Source of the DNA: Gracilibacillus halotolerans
GTDB taxonomy: Bacteria; Bacillota; Bacilli; Bacillales; Amphibacillaceae
NCBI RefSeq assembly: GCF_014206945.1
Contig: NZ_JACHON010000004.1
Span: 1-64,000, forward strand
Direction of reading: 5' to 3'
Length of the DNA: 64,000 nucleotides
Below the pieces are notes generated by a model. It searched no databases, was not told where the DNA came from, and was given only the letters and a program-made list of their open reading frames with translations. This document shows, piece by piece, positions 26,030-35,374 of the stretch; within the stretch, counting starts at the first letter, position 1, and each line of letters opens with the position of its first letter. Made by a program: the position numbers and the translations under genes.

Positions 26030-26773
26030 ATGAAGGTAGATATTATTGGAGATATTCATGGCTGTTTAGATGAATTAATCGAATTATTGGATGTACTTGG
26101 ATACAGAGATAAAGGGGCACAATGGTATCATCCTGATAAGAGACAATTAGTTTTCCTCGGGGATTTAACGGATAGAGGACCTTCCTCTGTCGATGTCATA
26201 CATTTGGTTTATCAGCTTGTTATGAAAGACAAAATCGCAAAATACATCCCTGGAAACCATTGTGATAAATTGTACCGTTATTTCCAAGGAAATAATGTCA
26301 AAATCCAACACGGTTTAGAAACTACTGTCGAAGAATATCAGGCTCTAGATAGAAAGGAACAATCAAATGTAAGGAACAAAATGATAAAACTATATGAAAA
26401 CTCTCCTTTGTATCTAGAATTACCGGAAGTGAATGCCGTTGTTGCACATGCAGGTATTAAAGAGTCGTTAATCGGAAGACAAGATAAGCGTGTGAAGTCT
26501 TTTGTTCTATATGGGGATACTACAGGGGAAACATTACCTGACGGAAGACCGGTAAGAAGAGATTGGGCACAGCACTACACCGGAGATCGTTGGATTGTTT
26601 ATGGACATACTCCAGTGTTGGACCCACGATTTGTTAATAAAACTGTTAATATTGATACAGGTGCAGTGTTTGGAAACAAATTGACAGCTTTCCGGTTACC
26701 TGAAGAAGAAATAGTAGATGTTCCATCAAAACAACCATTCGTCGAAGAAAAGTTCTCATACTTTCAAGATTAA
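26030..26773 (+). CDS. prpE: PrpE-type Ser/Thr protein phosphatase / diadenosine tetraphosphatase
   Basis: The 247-residue protein shows all PPP-family metallophosphatase motifs: GDIHG at 7-11, GDLTDRG at 44-50, GNH at 75-77, and later VVAHAGI and YGHTP. These bind two metal ions. In B. subtilis PrpE acts on spore germination receptor-related targets and hydrolyses asymmetric Ap4A. It begins 15 bp after the SEDS gene and is probably co-transcribed with it. The hairpin at 26809-26857, part of a dispersed repeat, appears to end the transcript. Confidence 0.9.
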   Translation: MKVDIIGDIHGCLDELIELLDVLGYRDKGAQWYHPDKRQLVFLGDLTDRGPSSVDVIHLVYQLVMKDKIAKYIPGNHCDKLYRYFQGNNVKIQHGLETTVEEYQALDRKEQSNVRNKMIKLYENSPLYLELPEVNAVVAHAGIKESLIGRQDKRVKSFVLYGDTTGETLPDGRPVRRDWAQHYTGDRWIVYGHTPVLDPRFVNKTVNIDTGAVFGNKLTAFRLPEEEIVDVPSKQPFVEEKFSYFQD

Positions 26774-26786
26774 TAAAATTGAGGAC

Positions 26787-27040
26787 GAGGTGGGGGTTTT
26801 TTATCATAGTAGATACCGAACGAGTTCTAACAATTCGTTCGGTATCTACGTTTTTTTAATTACTTCGCTAAAACACTTCGCTTTCCGCAGGCAACGCCTC
26901 AACTAATTACAAAAGTTATATAAAAACTGTTGTAATGGATTTTCGGCTGTTGCTTTTCCTGCAGGAGTCTCGTGTTTTGACTACGTAATTAATATTACAG
27001 CATTTTATTGTTCGTTGTTGATGATTTAAGATTGAGTTAT
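26787..27040 (+). repeat. Dispersed repeat, copy A (solitary)
   Basis: It shares the blocks TTACTTCGCTAAAACACTTC, CGCTTTCCGCAGGCAACGC, TCAACTAATTACAAAAGTT, GGCTGTTGCTTTTCCTGCAG and GAGTCT with the copies at 39398, 40371 (inverted), 63299 and 63971 (inverted). This copy has no IS remnant beside it and ends just before the stop of the minus-strand rluD-like gene. Its exact boundaries are uncertain by about 15 bases. Confidence 0.8.
26809..26857 (+). terminator. Terminator of prpE inside repeat copy A
   Basis: The 15-bp stem GTAGATACCGAACGA (26809-26823) pairs perfectly with TCGTTCGGTATCTAC (26835-26849) and is followed by TTTTTTT. Confidence 0.88.
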
Positions 27041-27046
27041 GGCCGA

Positions 27047-27934
27047 TTACCGCAGGTTATTCCATAAAATGTGCATATCTTCTGGCAAATCAGCTTCAAA
27101 ATGCATCTCTTTTCTAGTAGTTGGGTGAAAAAAGGTTAGCGACTTACAGTGAAGTGCCTGTCGGTTAATGTAATTCATATTTCCATCATAGAGAGAATCA
27201 CCGAATAGAGGATGTCCGATTGATTTGAAATGAACACGAATTTGGTGTGTACGCCCCGTTTCTAGTTCAATATCGACGAATGAACCATGTGGTGATTCTT
27301 CTCTAACCATATATTTCGTAATGGCTTGTTGGCCATAATCAGAGACTTTCCTTTTTAAAATGGAGTCTGTATCTCTTGCAATAGGTGCATCAATAACACC
27401 TTTTTTCTCATGTAAGATTCCTTCTATTATTGCACAATACTCTCTTTTCACACCATCCGTCTGTTGGTCCTTAAACAAAATTGCATGACTATAACGCTGT
27501 TTCGCAATCAGTACTAATCCACTCGTATCTCTATCTAATCTTGTTACGATATGGACTGTATATGGTAATCCTCTTTCATTATAATAATGTATAATACCAT
27601 TTGCTAAAGTATGTGTAGGATGATGTCTAGAAGGAATAGTAGCTAACCCCGCAGGTTTATCGATAACTAGAACATGGTCATCTTCATACAGAATCGATAA
27701 AGGCATCTCTATAGGTGTCATCCATGAACTTCTCTTCTCAGGAGGGAATATTATTTCTACCAAGTCACCTTTACTCAGAGTGAATCGCACATTTTCTTCT
27801 TCATTATTTACTAAAATCTTTCCACCGCTATACTTGATAGATGTTAGCGCTCTTCGAGAAATGTGCCTCTTATTTAGTAAATATTCTCTCAGTACTGTTT
27901 GGTCATCTTCCTCATCGACAAACCATTTATACAT
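27047..27934 (-). CDS. yjbO: RluA/RluD-family pseudouridine synthase (YjbO-like)
   Basis: The 295-residue protein has an N-terminal S4-like RNA-binding domain (about 12-70) and the catalytic motif RLDRDTSG at 132-139, with Asp134 the expected nucleophile. The C-terminal block TGRTHQIRVHFKSIGHPLFGD is also typical. The enzyme isomerises specific uridines in RNA; B. subtilis YjbO is the closest positional match and its target is not certain. The start codon overlaps the nadK stop (TAATG), indicating translational coupling in the relQ-nadK-yjbO operon. The stop lies beside repeat copy A. Confidence 0.92.
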   Translation of the reverse strand: MYKWFVDEEDDQTVLREYLLNKRHISRRALTSIKYSGGKILVNNEEENVRFTLSKGDLVEIIFPPEKRSSWMTPIEMPLSILYEDDHVLVIDKPAGLATIPSRHHPTHTLANGIIHYYNERGLPYTVHIVTRLDRDTSGLVLIAKQRYSHAILFKDQQTDGVKREYCAIIEGILHEKKGVIDAPIARDTDSILKRKVSDYGQQAITKYMVREESPHGSFVDIELETGRTHQIRVHFKSIGHPLFGDSLYDGNMNYINRQALHCKSLTFFHPTTRKEMHFEADLPEDMHILWNNLR

Positions 27935-28737
27935 TACCTTTCCTCCGAAATAAATGATTCTCTAACCCTCGTCCAAAATGGAAAAGATCTAAATCTTGCA
28001 AACCGAATTTTTTTATCCGACACATGACACTCGATTCGTTCAATATTCGTATATGTTTCGGTATTATGATCAATCGTTATCGTGAAATTCCTCTTTTTAT
28101 AGAGAGGTCTGAGCTCCGAAATATGATGTTTTGGCAGTATGAGTGGAGAGCCAATCGTACGGAAAACTCGATTATTAATCGAAGCCATTTCAGTAATTTG
28201 TAGGGCTTCTAAAGAAGGATGAATAATTGCTCCTCCCAATGCCTTATTATAAGCCGTACTACCGGATGGCGTAGAGATACATAATCCATCCCCTCTAAAT
28301 CGTTCAAAGTGTGTACCATTGATTAAAAGGTCCATTACTAAAGTTCCTTCTGAAGATTTTATCGATACTTCATTTAAAGCTAGGTAGTGATGTTCTTCTG
28401 TTTCATTCACAGAACCGATCTTTAATTCTAGTAACGGGTATTCAACAATTTCAAAAGGTTTTTTAGTAATCTCAATTACTAATTTTTCTACTTCTTCAGG
28501 CAACCAATCAGCATAAAAACCTAAATGACCGGTATGTACTCCAATAAAAGCAGTTTCTTCCAGGCGGTAACTATACGTATGAAATGCTTCAAGGAAGGTT
28601 CCATCTCCCCCAACAGATATAACAAGCTCGGGCTCTTTATCATCATAAATCATTGAAAAATCGTTTAAGTATGTTACCATTCTTTGTTTAATTAGCTCCG
28701 ACTTTTGATCTCCTCTAGAAAGGATTGCAAATCTCAT
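27934..28737 (-). CDS. nadK: NAD kinase
   Basis: The 267-residue protein has the NAD-kinase glycine motif [10 protein letters not shown] (GGDG at 43-46), the N122-E123 motif ([11 protein letters not shown]) and [21 protein letters not shown]. It makes NADP+ from NAD+ and ATP. It matches B. subtilis PpnKA/NadF (YjbN), the vegetative enzyme. GGGAGG lies upstream of the ATG, the gene starts 14 bp after relQ and overlaps yjbO, so the three genes are one operon. Confidence 0.95.
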   Translation of the reverse strand: MRFAILSRGDQKSELIKQRMVTYLNDFSMIYDDKEPELVISVGGDGTFLEAFHTYSYRLEETAFIGVHTGHLGFYADWLPEEVEKLVIEITKKPFEIVEYPLLELKIGSVNETEEHHYLALNEVSIKSSEGTLVMDLLINGTHFERFRGDGLCISTPSGSTAYNKALGGAIIHPSLEALQITEMASINNRVFRTIGSPLILPKHHISELRPLYKKRNFTITIDHNTETYTNIERIECHVSDKKIRFARFRSFPFWTRVRESFISEER

Positions 28738-28751
28738 GGGAATCCTCCCTC

Positions 28752-29372
28752 CTATTTATTCTGTTTATATGAATGAAAGACACGTTGAGCTTCTTGTATT
28801 TCATCCTTTATTTTCGCCATTTCTTCATCTAATTTAAATGCTGCTTCCGCTGCTCTTTTCAATCGTTCACTAATTTTAATTGGTATTTGTCCTTCATATT
28901 TATAATTTAATGAATGTTCGTTAATCGCCCAAAAATTCATAGCTAATGTTCGTATTTGTATTTCGGCTATTATTTCTTTGTAACCGTGAATGGTTTCTAC
29001 TGGATAAGAAATGATTAAATGATAAGACCGATAGCCACTTTCCTTTTTATTCTTAATATAATCTCTTTCCTCGATAATTTTAAAATCTTTTCGGTTTCTT
29101 AAACGTTGAACAATATCAAAGATATCATCAACAAATTGACATACGATTCTAACTCCTGCAATATCCTGTAAATCTGTTTCCATTTTATCCATCGGAATAT
29201 CTTTTCGACGCATTTTCTCTAAAATACTTGTTATAGGTTTTACACGTCCAGTAACAAACTCGATAGGAGAGTGATTTTTTTCTTTTGCAAATTGCTTTCG
29301 TATCCCCCGTAATTTTACCTTTAATTCCTCAACACATTGCTCGTAAGGTATCAAAAAGCTTTCCCAATCCAT
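28752..29372 (-). CDS. relQ: Small alarmone synthetase RelQ (SAS1, YjbM)
   Basis: The 206-residue single-domain protein has the RelA/SpoT synthetase core: [26 protein letters not shown], the ppGpp-loop motif [13 protein letters not shown], and [13 protein letters not shown]. It has no hydrolase, TGS or ACT domain. Length and C-terminal helix match RelQ, which forms a tetramer that makes (p)ppGpp and is activated by pppGpp. It is first in the relQ-nadK-yjbO operon and divergent from the CYTH gene yjbK, the usual Bacillus arrangement. Confidence 0.93.
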   Translation of the reverse strand: MDWESFLIPYEQCVEELKVKLRGIRKQFAKEKNHSPIEFVTGRVKPITSILEKMRRKDIPMDKMETDLQDIAGVRIVCQFVDDIFDIVQRLRNRKDFKIIEERDYIKNKKESGYRSYHLIISYPVETIHGYKEIIAEIQIRTLAMNFWAINEHSLNYKYEGQIPIKISERLKRAAEAAFKLDEEMAKIKDEIQEAQRVFHSYKQNK

Positions 29373-29650
29373 ATCTGCCTACACCACCCAATATAAGGAT
29401 TTCCTCTAATTAGTTTACCATATATCTTGTTGAATTCGTATCATGTTAACTAGTTTCTGAAGCTTATGAAATATACATGAGAGAGTAGATTTTTGCAATT
29501 TCGTATAGATTGGGGCAAAATAAAAACAAATCCATTGATTTCACATATGCCTTTAATTAGGATTGACTTCAGACATTTAACAAAGATACTACATTAATGA
29601 CATTCCTATATAAAAAAACACGTTCTAGCTTACGAAAGGATGCCAGTCAT

Positions 29651-30226
29651 ATGGAACAAGAAATAGAAATAGAATTCAAAAACCTTTTAAATAAATCTGA
29701 ATATAAGCATCTAAAAAATACATTTTCTCCATACCATAAAAATCACACAATACAAACTAATTTTTATTTTGAGACCTCTACTTTTCAACTTAAAAGTAAA
29801 GGAGCGGCCTTTAGAGTTAGAAGTAAAGATTCAAAGAACATTGCTACATTAAAACTACCTAATCCCGACGGACCTGGTTTACTTGAGGTTCATATACGAA
29901 TTACTGAGGAAGAATTAGAAAGCTGGAAGGAAAATAACATTCTTCTACCAAAGGAATTAAAGGATTATTTTGTTGCCTTCGATATCAATCCCCACGATTT
30001 AAAATTTGGAGGCTCTTTAAAGACGATACGAGATGAATATAGTTATAAAGATATGTTACTTGTATTAGATCATAGCTTTTATCACGGGAAAGAGGATTAC
30101 GAGCTAGAATTAGAAGCGGATAATGAACAATTAGGTAAGCAAGTATTTGATCAAATCCTTGAGGAAAATGCCATCACTATTCGGAACACTCCGAACAAAG
30201 TGGCTCGTTTTTATGAATCACTTTAA
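29651..30226 (+). CDS. yjbK: CYTH-domain triphosphate tunnel metalloenzyme (YjbK-like)
   Basis: The 191-residue protein begins with the CYTH hallmark ExExK (E6-x-E8-x-K10 in MEQEIEIEFK) and has alternating charged strands (FRVRSKDSKNIATLKLP, ELELEADN). Family members bind triphosphate with metal ions inside a beta tunnel, acting as polyphosphatases, thiamine triphosphatases or adenylate cyclases; the activity of YjbK is probably triphosphatase. GAAAGGAT lies about 11 bases before the ATG at 29651. An in-frame upstream start at 29597 has no site. It is divergent from relQ. Confidence 0.88.
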   Translation: MEQEIEIEFKNLLNKSEYKHLKNTFSPYHKNHTIQTNFYFETSTFQLKSKGAAFRVRSKDSKNIATLKLPNPDGPGLLEVHIRITEEELESWKENNILLPKELKDYFVAFDINPHDLKFGGSLKTIRDEYSYKDMLLVLDHSFYHGKEDYELELEADNEQLGKQVFDQILEENAITIRNTPNKVARFYESL

Positions 30227-30372
30227 AGGCTTAGAATAAACTAAGATAATTAGATATTTTTCCAAATGAACACTCAAATTAATTTTTTATTGAAACATTA
30301 TGTGACGAAATACTATCTGTATGATAACAGCGAAAGGCCTTACACGCTTGTTTTTATTCCAAGTCACTTCAG

Positions 30373-30402
30373 TTGATTAAATTTGTTTCAGACTGTTACA
30401 AT
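30373..30402 (+). promoter_or_regulatory. Probable sigma-A promoter of the yjbI-spxH operon
   Basis: TTGATT (30373-30378), an 18-base spacer and TACAAT (30397-30402) lie 57 bp before yjbI. Confidence 0.5.
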
Positions 30403-30458
30403 ATAGTCACAAACTTCCATAAGTTTTAACTACAAGGATTAAAGGAAGGTTTGAAAAT

Positions 30459-30860
30459 ATGAAAGAAAACATACGATCCATTTATGAAGCAATTGGCGGT
30501 GAGGATGCTGTCCATCGGCTCGTAGATGCTTTTTATATAAGAGTTGCAAAACACCCAGATTTAATTCCTATCTTTCCAGAGGATTTAACAGAGGTAGCCA
30601 GAAAACAAAAGCAATTTTTAACTCAGTTTTTCGGTGGTCCACCACTTTTCCAAGCAGAACATGGACATCCGATGATGCGTAGAAGACATTTACCATTTCC
30701 CATTACACCGACTAGACGCGATGCTTGGCTTTCTTGTATGGAAGAAGCTTTAGAAGAAGCTGAAATAGAGGAACCTTTCAGAAGTGTGATTTTTGAGCGT
30801 TTAACCTTAACTGCGAATCATATGATGAATACGCCAGAAGAGAAAGGAGAATCGCTGTGA
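30459..30860 (+). CDS. yjbI: Group II truncated haemoglobin (YjbI/trHbO)
   Basis: The 133-residue protein shows the trHb fold with [22 protein letters not shown], proximal His77 in RRRHLPF and the group II Trp90 (RDAWLSCM). It binds haem and oxygen. In B. subtilis YjbI works in cell-surface redox chemistry and is co-transcribed with yjbH, as here: the stop overlaps the GTG of spxH. A binding site AAAGGAAGG precedes the ATG. Confidence 0.93.
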   Translation: MKENIRSIYEAIGGEDAVHRLVDAFYIRVAKHPDLIPIFPEDLTEVARKQKQFLTQFFGGPPLFQAEHGHPMMRRRHLPFPITPTRRDAWLSCMEEALEEAEIEEPFRSVIFERLTLTANHMMNTPEEKGESL

Positions 30861-31750
30861 ACTGGAAATCTGCCGGGTCTTGGCAAAACCAGGATTATGA
30901 GCAAATGCCTACGTTTCACTTTATCGACCTTATTAAAAAGCCGATAGAAATCTATGTATTTGTCGATCCTTTATGCCCGGAATGCTGGTCTCTAGAACCG
31001 TACATTAAAAAGCTAACGATTGAATATGGACGTTTCTTTACGATACGAAATGTTTTAACTGGAAAACTTTCCAACACAAATGCTGATAAATTCGAGAAGC
31101 CTAAAAAGCTAAAGGATATATGGGAAAAAACAGCAAGTAGAACTGGTATGAGCTGTGATGGAGATTTATGGATAGAAAACCCGATTTATTCTTCAGAAAT
31201 CTCTTCCATTGCAATTAAGGCAGCAGAATTACAAGGAAAAAAAGCTGGGAAGCGTTTTTTACGTAAAATGCAAGAGCAAGCGTTCTTGAATAAACAAGAT
31301 ATTTCGAATGAAGAAGTACTATTGAATTGTGCAGAAAGTATACGATTAGACATTAGTGAGTTTAAGAAAGATCTTTACTCGAACACATCGAAAAAAGCAT
31401 TACAATGCGATGTAAAAATCACAAATGAGATGGAAGTAGAATATATACCTACGATGGTTTTCTTCAATCAATCTGAAGAGGATGAGGGGCTAAAAATTTC
31501 AGGAATTTATCCTTATGATATTTATGTAAAAGTATTAAAACAAATGCTACAAAAAGAACCTCTTCCTGCTAAGAAACCATCATTAGAAGATTTTATTTCG
31601 CAGTATGACTTTGTCGCAACAAAAGAAGTGGCTGTCGTATATGATTGGTCTACCGAAAAGGCAGAAAAAGAAATGAAAAAACTCCAGCTTAAACGAATCG
31701 TAGAAAAAGTCCCCGTAAAATACGGATACTTTTGGAAATATGCAAAATAA
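30857..31750 (+). CDS. spxH: SpxH/YjbH adaptor for ClpXP degradation of Spx
   Basis: The 297-residue protein has a DsbA-like thioredoxin domain with Cys40-Pro-Glu-Cys43 in [16 protein letters not shown], then a helical insert (about 100-180) and a C-terminal region. YjbH binds Spx and presents it to ClpXP; under thiol stress it aggregates and Spx accumulates. It starts at a GTG overlapping the yjbI stop (GTGA) with AAAGGAGA upstream. spx itself lies 6.6 kb away at 38.0-38.4 kb, so adaptor and target are neighbours but not in one operon. Confidence 0.93.
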   Translation: MNWKSAGSWQNQDYEQMPTFHFIDLIKKPIEIYVFVDPLCPECWSLEPYIKKLTIEYGRFFTIRNVLTGKLSNTNADKFEKPKKLKDIWEKTASRTGMSCDGDLWIENPIYSSEISSIAIKAAELQGKKAGKRFLRKMQEQAFLNKQDISNEEVLLNCAESIRLDISEFKKDLYSNTSKKALQCDVKITNEMEVEYIPTMVFFNQSEEDEGLKISGIYPYDIYVKVLKQMLQKEPLPAKKPSLEDFISQYDFVATKEVAVVYDWSTEKAEKEMKKLQLKRIVEKVPVKYGYFWKYAK

Positions 31751-31760
31751 CGTATCATAC

Positions 31761-31803
31761 AAATAAGAAAAGGACATGCACAGAACATGTCCTTTTCTTA
31801 TTT
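31761..31803. terminator. Strong terminator after spxH
   Basis: An 18-bp perfect stem (31761-31778 with 31786-31803) ending TTTTCTTATTT closes the yjbI-spxH operon and would work in both directions. Confidence 0.9.
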
Positions 31804-31985
31804 AAGGGGTGGGAGTTGTTCAAGTCTTCTAAAAGAGGTATTGCTTACAGTTATAACTATACCTCTAGTTAATCACTTTGACAATAACATTGCTCATTAT
31901 TTCACAAAAGTGTCACAGTTCTATTTCATCCTAGAAATCATAAACTTTAATACGATAAAAGTTTGCGTTAAGGAGGGGAGAATGT

Positions 31986-32168
31986 ATGAGGCTTTTATTT
32001 TACATATTAGTACTTTTCGCTTTTATACTAAATATTATGGGACTAATGAAATTCATACCAATTTATTTTTCCGTTCCTTTATTATTTCTTTCAATCTTTC
32101 TAGCTGTTCGTTTTCATTATTATAGGAAGCATTTCAGAGGCTTTAAGAATAGACAGGTTTTTCGTTAA
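31986..32168 (+). CDS. Small membrane protein of unknown function
   Basis: The 60-residue product has two hydrophobic helices (about 3-22 and 25-45) and a very basic tail (HYYRKHFRGFKNRQVF). TTAAGGAGGGG is a strong binding site before the ATG, and a terminator follows 100 bp later, so it is probably expressed. B. subtilis has a small gene (yizD) at this place between yjbH and pepF; whether they are homologous I cannot say. Confidence 0.6.
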   Translation: MRLLFYILVLFAFILNIMGLMKFIPIYFSVPLLFLSIFLAVRFHYYRKHFRGFKNRQVFR

Positions 32169-32267
32169 AAGGTAAATATGTAGACTATAATGATCCGAAA
32201 CTGAGTCAATTACTGAAATACCTACTGTCTAATAGACACTGTATACTAGACGTAGATCATATAAAAT

Positions 32268-32301
32268 CCCCCCTAAGGTAGTGTGCCTTAGGGGGGTTTT
32301 T
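32268..32301. terminator. Bidirectional terminator before pepF end
   Basis: CCCCCCTAAGG (32268-32278) pairs with CCTTAGGGGGG (32286-32296), followed by TTTTT. It separates the 60-residue gene from convergent pepF. Confidence 0.9.
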
Positions 32302-32328
32302 CATTACACGTTGGATTTCTTCATTTAT

Positions 32329-34158
32329 TTACAGCTCGCGTGATAATTCTTCAATTAATTGTTCCATTTCATTCAGCTTTTCTTCAAATACTTGGAGCGC
32401 GTTTAAGACTGGCGTTTTCTCCGTCATATCCACTCCAGCTTTCTTTAATACCTCTATAGGATAGTCGCTACTACCTGCTTTTAGAAAACCTAAGTAGCGC
32501 TCTACTGCAGTATCCTTCTCTGTTAGTATTTGTGTTGCTAAAGATTGAGCTGCAGCATAACCCGTTGCATATTGGTAGACGTAGTAATTGTAATAAAAGT
32601 GAGGTATTCTCGCCCACTCTAATCCAATCTCCTTATCAATTACAATATCATCACCAAAGTACTTTTTATTTAATTCATAATACATTTCTGTTAAGCGCTC
32701 AGCCGTTAATGCTTCACCTTCTTGCGCAAATAAGTGAATTTGATGCTCAAACTCTGCAAACATTGACTGACGGAATACTGTACCTCGGAATCCTTCTAAA
32801 AAGTGATTAATTAAATACAACTTATCCTTTTTAGAAGCCGTGTTTTCTACTAAGTAATTATTCAGTAACGCTTCATTACATGTAGAAGCAACTTCCGCTA
32901 CAAATATCGAATAACTACCATATCGATATGGCTGGTTTTCATGCGTATAATAGCTATGCATGGAGTGCCCTAATTCATGAGCTAACGTAAATAAATTATT
33001 TAAATTATCCTGCCAATTCATCAAAATATATGGGTTGGTACTATACGAACCAGATGAATAAGCACCGCTTCTTTTTCCTTTATTTTCCTCAACATCAATC
33101 CAGCGGTCCTCAAATGCTTTCTTCATGATTGTTAAGTACTCTTCACCCATCGGTTTTAAAGCGTTTAAGACAGTCTCTTGTGCTTGTTCATACGTAAATT
33201 TCATATCTACATCCTTTATCAAAGGTGTGTAAAGATCATACATATGAAGTTCTTCGAGTCCTAATAATTTCTTCCGTAAGGATACATAGCGATGTAACAA
33301 CGGTAATCCTTCATGAATCGCTTCAATTAAATTATCATAGACTGCTTCCGGAATGTTATTACGATTTAATGCTGCCTGCCGTGCAGATTCATAATTTCTT
33401 ATTTTAGCATAAAAATTGTCTTTTTTAACCGTTCCTTGTAGTGTGGATGCGAATGTGTTTTTGAATTGATCAAAGGTCCCATACATAGAGTGAAATGCAT
33501 CTTTTCTAACTCGTCGATCTCTTGATTCCATAAATTGAATATAACGCCCATGTGTTACGTCAACTTCATTGCCTTCTTCATCTTTAATTGGAGGGAATGT
33601 TAAATCTGCATTGTTTAACATACCAAAAGTTTGGGATGCGCTATCGGTTACATCAGATACTTCTGCTAATAGAGATTCTTCTTTCTCTGAAAGTACATGA
33701 GGTCGCATTCTACTGATTTCGTCTAATGTATGCTGATATAGACGTAACCCTTCATGTGATTCAAGGAATTGTTCTATTGTTTTTTCCTCTATTTTAATTA
33801 TTTCAGGAGTAATAAAACTCATCTTACTTGAGAGTTGGGTTAATAAATTTTCCGCTTTACCATTCATTGCTTGATAAAATGAATTCGTTGTATCTTGATC
33901 ATACCGCATATGCGCATATGTATACAGCTTACTAAATCGATCGGAAACGTTATCCTGCAATTGTAACAATCCGTAAAGTTTTTCTGCTGACTGATGTAAG
34001 GCTCCCTGATACTGATCGAATTGAGGTAGTAGTTCTTTAACTGCTTGCCATTCTTTCTCCCAGTCCTCATCTGTTGCAAAGATATCTTCTAATCTCCATG
34101 TCCTTTCTACAGGTACTTCTTCTCTAAGCGGCAAGGATTTCTTTGCTGATTCTGTCAT
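32329..34158 (-). CDS. pepF: Oligoendopeptidase F (M3B metallopeptidase)
   Basis: The 609-residue protein has the zinc motif HELGHS at 394-399 (H394, E395, H398) with the third ligand in the downstream SIFVAEVASTCNEALL (about residue 422), and is of normal M3B length. PepF is a cytosolic enzyme cutting oligopeptides of about 7-17 residues, complementing the Opp importer encoded at 42-48 kb. AAAGGAGGAG lies eight bases before the ATG at 34158; the ATG two codons earlier is too close to that site. In B. subtilis PepF (YjbG) can affect sporulation by degrading signalling peptides. Confidence 0.95.
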   Translation of the reverse strand: MTESAKKSLPLREEVPVERTWRLEDIFATDEDWEKEWQAVKELLPQFDQYQGALHQSAEKLYGLLQLQDNVSDRFSKLYTYAHMRYDQDTTNSFYQAMNGKAENLLTQLSSKMSFITPEIIKIEEKTIEQFLESHEGLRLYQHTLDEISRMRPHVLSEKEESLLAEVSDVTDSASQTFGMLNNADLTFPPIKDEEGNEVDVTHGRYIQFMESRDRRVRKDAFHSMYGTFDQFKNTFASTLQGTVKKDNFYAKIRNYESARQAALNRNNIPEAVYDNLIEAIHEGLPLLHRYVSLRKKLLGLEELHMYDLYTPLIKDVDMKFTYEQAQETVLNALKPMGEEYLTIMKKAFEDRWIDVEENKGKRSGAYSSGSYSTNPYILMNWQDNLNNLFTLAHELGHSMHSYYTHENQPYRYGSYSIFVAEVASTCNEALLNNYLVENTASKKDKLYLINHFLEGFRGTVFRQSMFAEFEHQIHLFAQEGEALTAERLTEMYYELNKKYFGDDIVIDKEIGLEWARIPHFYYNYYVYQYATGYAAAQSLATQILTEKDTAVERYLGFLKAGSSDYPIEVLKKAGVDMTEKTPVLNALQVFEEKLNEMEQLIEELSREL

Positions 34159-34242
34159 TAACATCTCCTCCTTTTATTTATATAAGGTTATTATAACGTA
34201 AGAGGACAAGGTTCATACAGATATATGAATGCTTTACGTACA

Positions 34243-35325
34243 TTATATGTTTTCTTTGAAATTAAATACGCCATTTTGCTCTTTCAATAATCCTCTTTTA
34301 ACTAGTAGGCGAACATATTGAATAACTGGATCCGCTGATTTGTCGATAAGGGGAAATTGGGTAATTGGAAGGTAATAATGCTCGACGATTTGTTGTGCAC
34401 GAGGGATAGTAAATGGTTTTCTTTTCATCAATAATTCGACGTATAATTCACTTTGCCATCTCCATGGCTGCTCATTCATTCGGTATTGTTCGCTTACTGG
34501 TAAATAGACAAATGAGGGGAGTTTTTGAATGGTTAGTTGATGCTGATATAGCCATTGTCTCCATTGATTCTCACGATAGTTATAGAACGATACTGGTCGA
34601 TGCAGCCACTTCCTCTTCTCCACTTTCCATGCTTGATTCCATTTAACGGAAGCTTGTGGATAGATACGAAATAGGTCAAATACGCTTAGTTGGTTTAGTG
34701 ACTTTGCTATAAAAGTACCGAATACCTTTGTTTTGCTGAAAAAGATAAAGTGTTGAAGAAGTATTAAATAACTCGTTTCAGAACAATAGAAGTATAAAGT
34801 TAGAGGATATTGAGGATGATATTGATGGATAAAAGATTTGTCTATATCGTTTAATTGAATACCTATTTCATGAATTCTTTTTAGGCGATTGGCTCCTAAA
34901 ATCCAAATTGGGGTAATCTGCTGTTGTTGGTAACTCGTCGTTCGTGAGACAAACTCTTCTGTAGAAATCTTCGCACATTGATATTCTATTGCTATTTTCT
35001 TCTTACCAATACGAAGATATATATCGGCTACCTGTTTTGTTTTAGGTAAATAATATTCTAGTTTTGGATTTAACCCTTGATTAAGCAGCCACTCGTATAA
35101 ATCCCTTTTTCCTTTTTCATGGTATTGACTTTCACCGTTATGACTACAACTACTATTACGAGCATGGGCAAAGTGAGGAGTTTTCAATTGACCAAACTTT
35201 GCGATTACTTTTTCATGACATTGTGGGCAAAATAGTGGATCCACTTCCTTTCGTTTACTCCAGGTCCTTTTATTTAAGTTCCAAATAGCTAGTAGCCTAC
35301 CTTGTTTATCCATTGCCTGTAACAA
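34243..35325 (-). CDS. coiA: Competence protein CoiA
   Basis: The 360-residue protein has an N-terminal zinc-ribbon-like FCPQCHEKV (C33, C36) and a nuclease-like core VADIYLRIGKKKIAIEYQCAKI (D101, E114-x-Q116) of the CoiA family, which belongs to the PD-(D/E)XK fold. CoiA aids processing or recombination of incoming single-stranded DNA during transformation. GGAGGTGA precedes a TTG start at 35325; an ATG four codons later is an alternative. A competence-gene K-box is not obvious upstream. Its neighbours mecA, spx and pepF match the B. subtilis order, except for the MFS gene between. Confidence 0.88.
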   Translation of the reverse strand: MLQAMDKQGRLLAIWNLNKRTWSKRKEVDPLFCPQCHEKVIAKFGQLKTPHFAHARNSSCSHNGESQYHEKGKRDLYEWLLNQGLNPKLEYYLPKTKQVADIYLRIGKKKIAIEYQCAKISTEEFVSRTTSYQQQQITPIWILGANRLKRIHEIGIQLNDIDKSFIHQYHPQYPLTLYFYCSETSYLILLQHFIFFSKTKVFGTFIAKSLNQLSVFDLFRIYPQASVKWNQAWKVEKRKWLHRPVSFYNYRENQWRQWLYQHQLTIQKLPSFVYLPVSEQYRMNEQPWRWQSELYVELLMKRKPFTIPRAQQIVEHYYLPITQFPLIDKSADPVIQYVRLLVKRGLLKEQNGVFNFKENI

Positions 35326-35374
35326 AAAATCACCTCCATGTCTATTATTCGACAGGAAGTGATATTTTCCTTCA

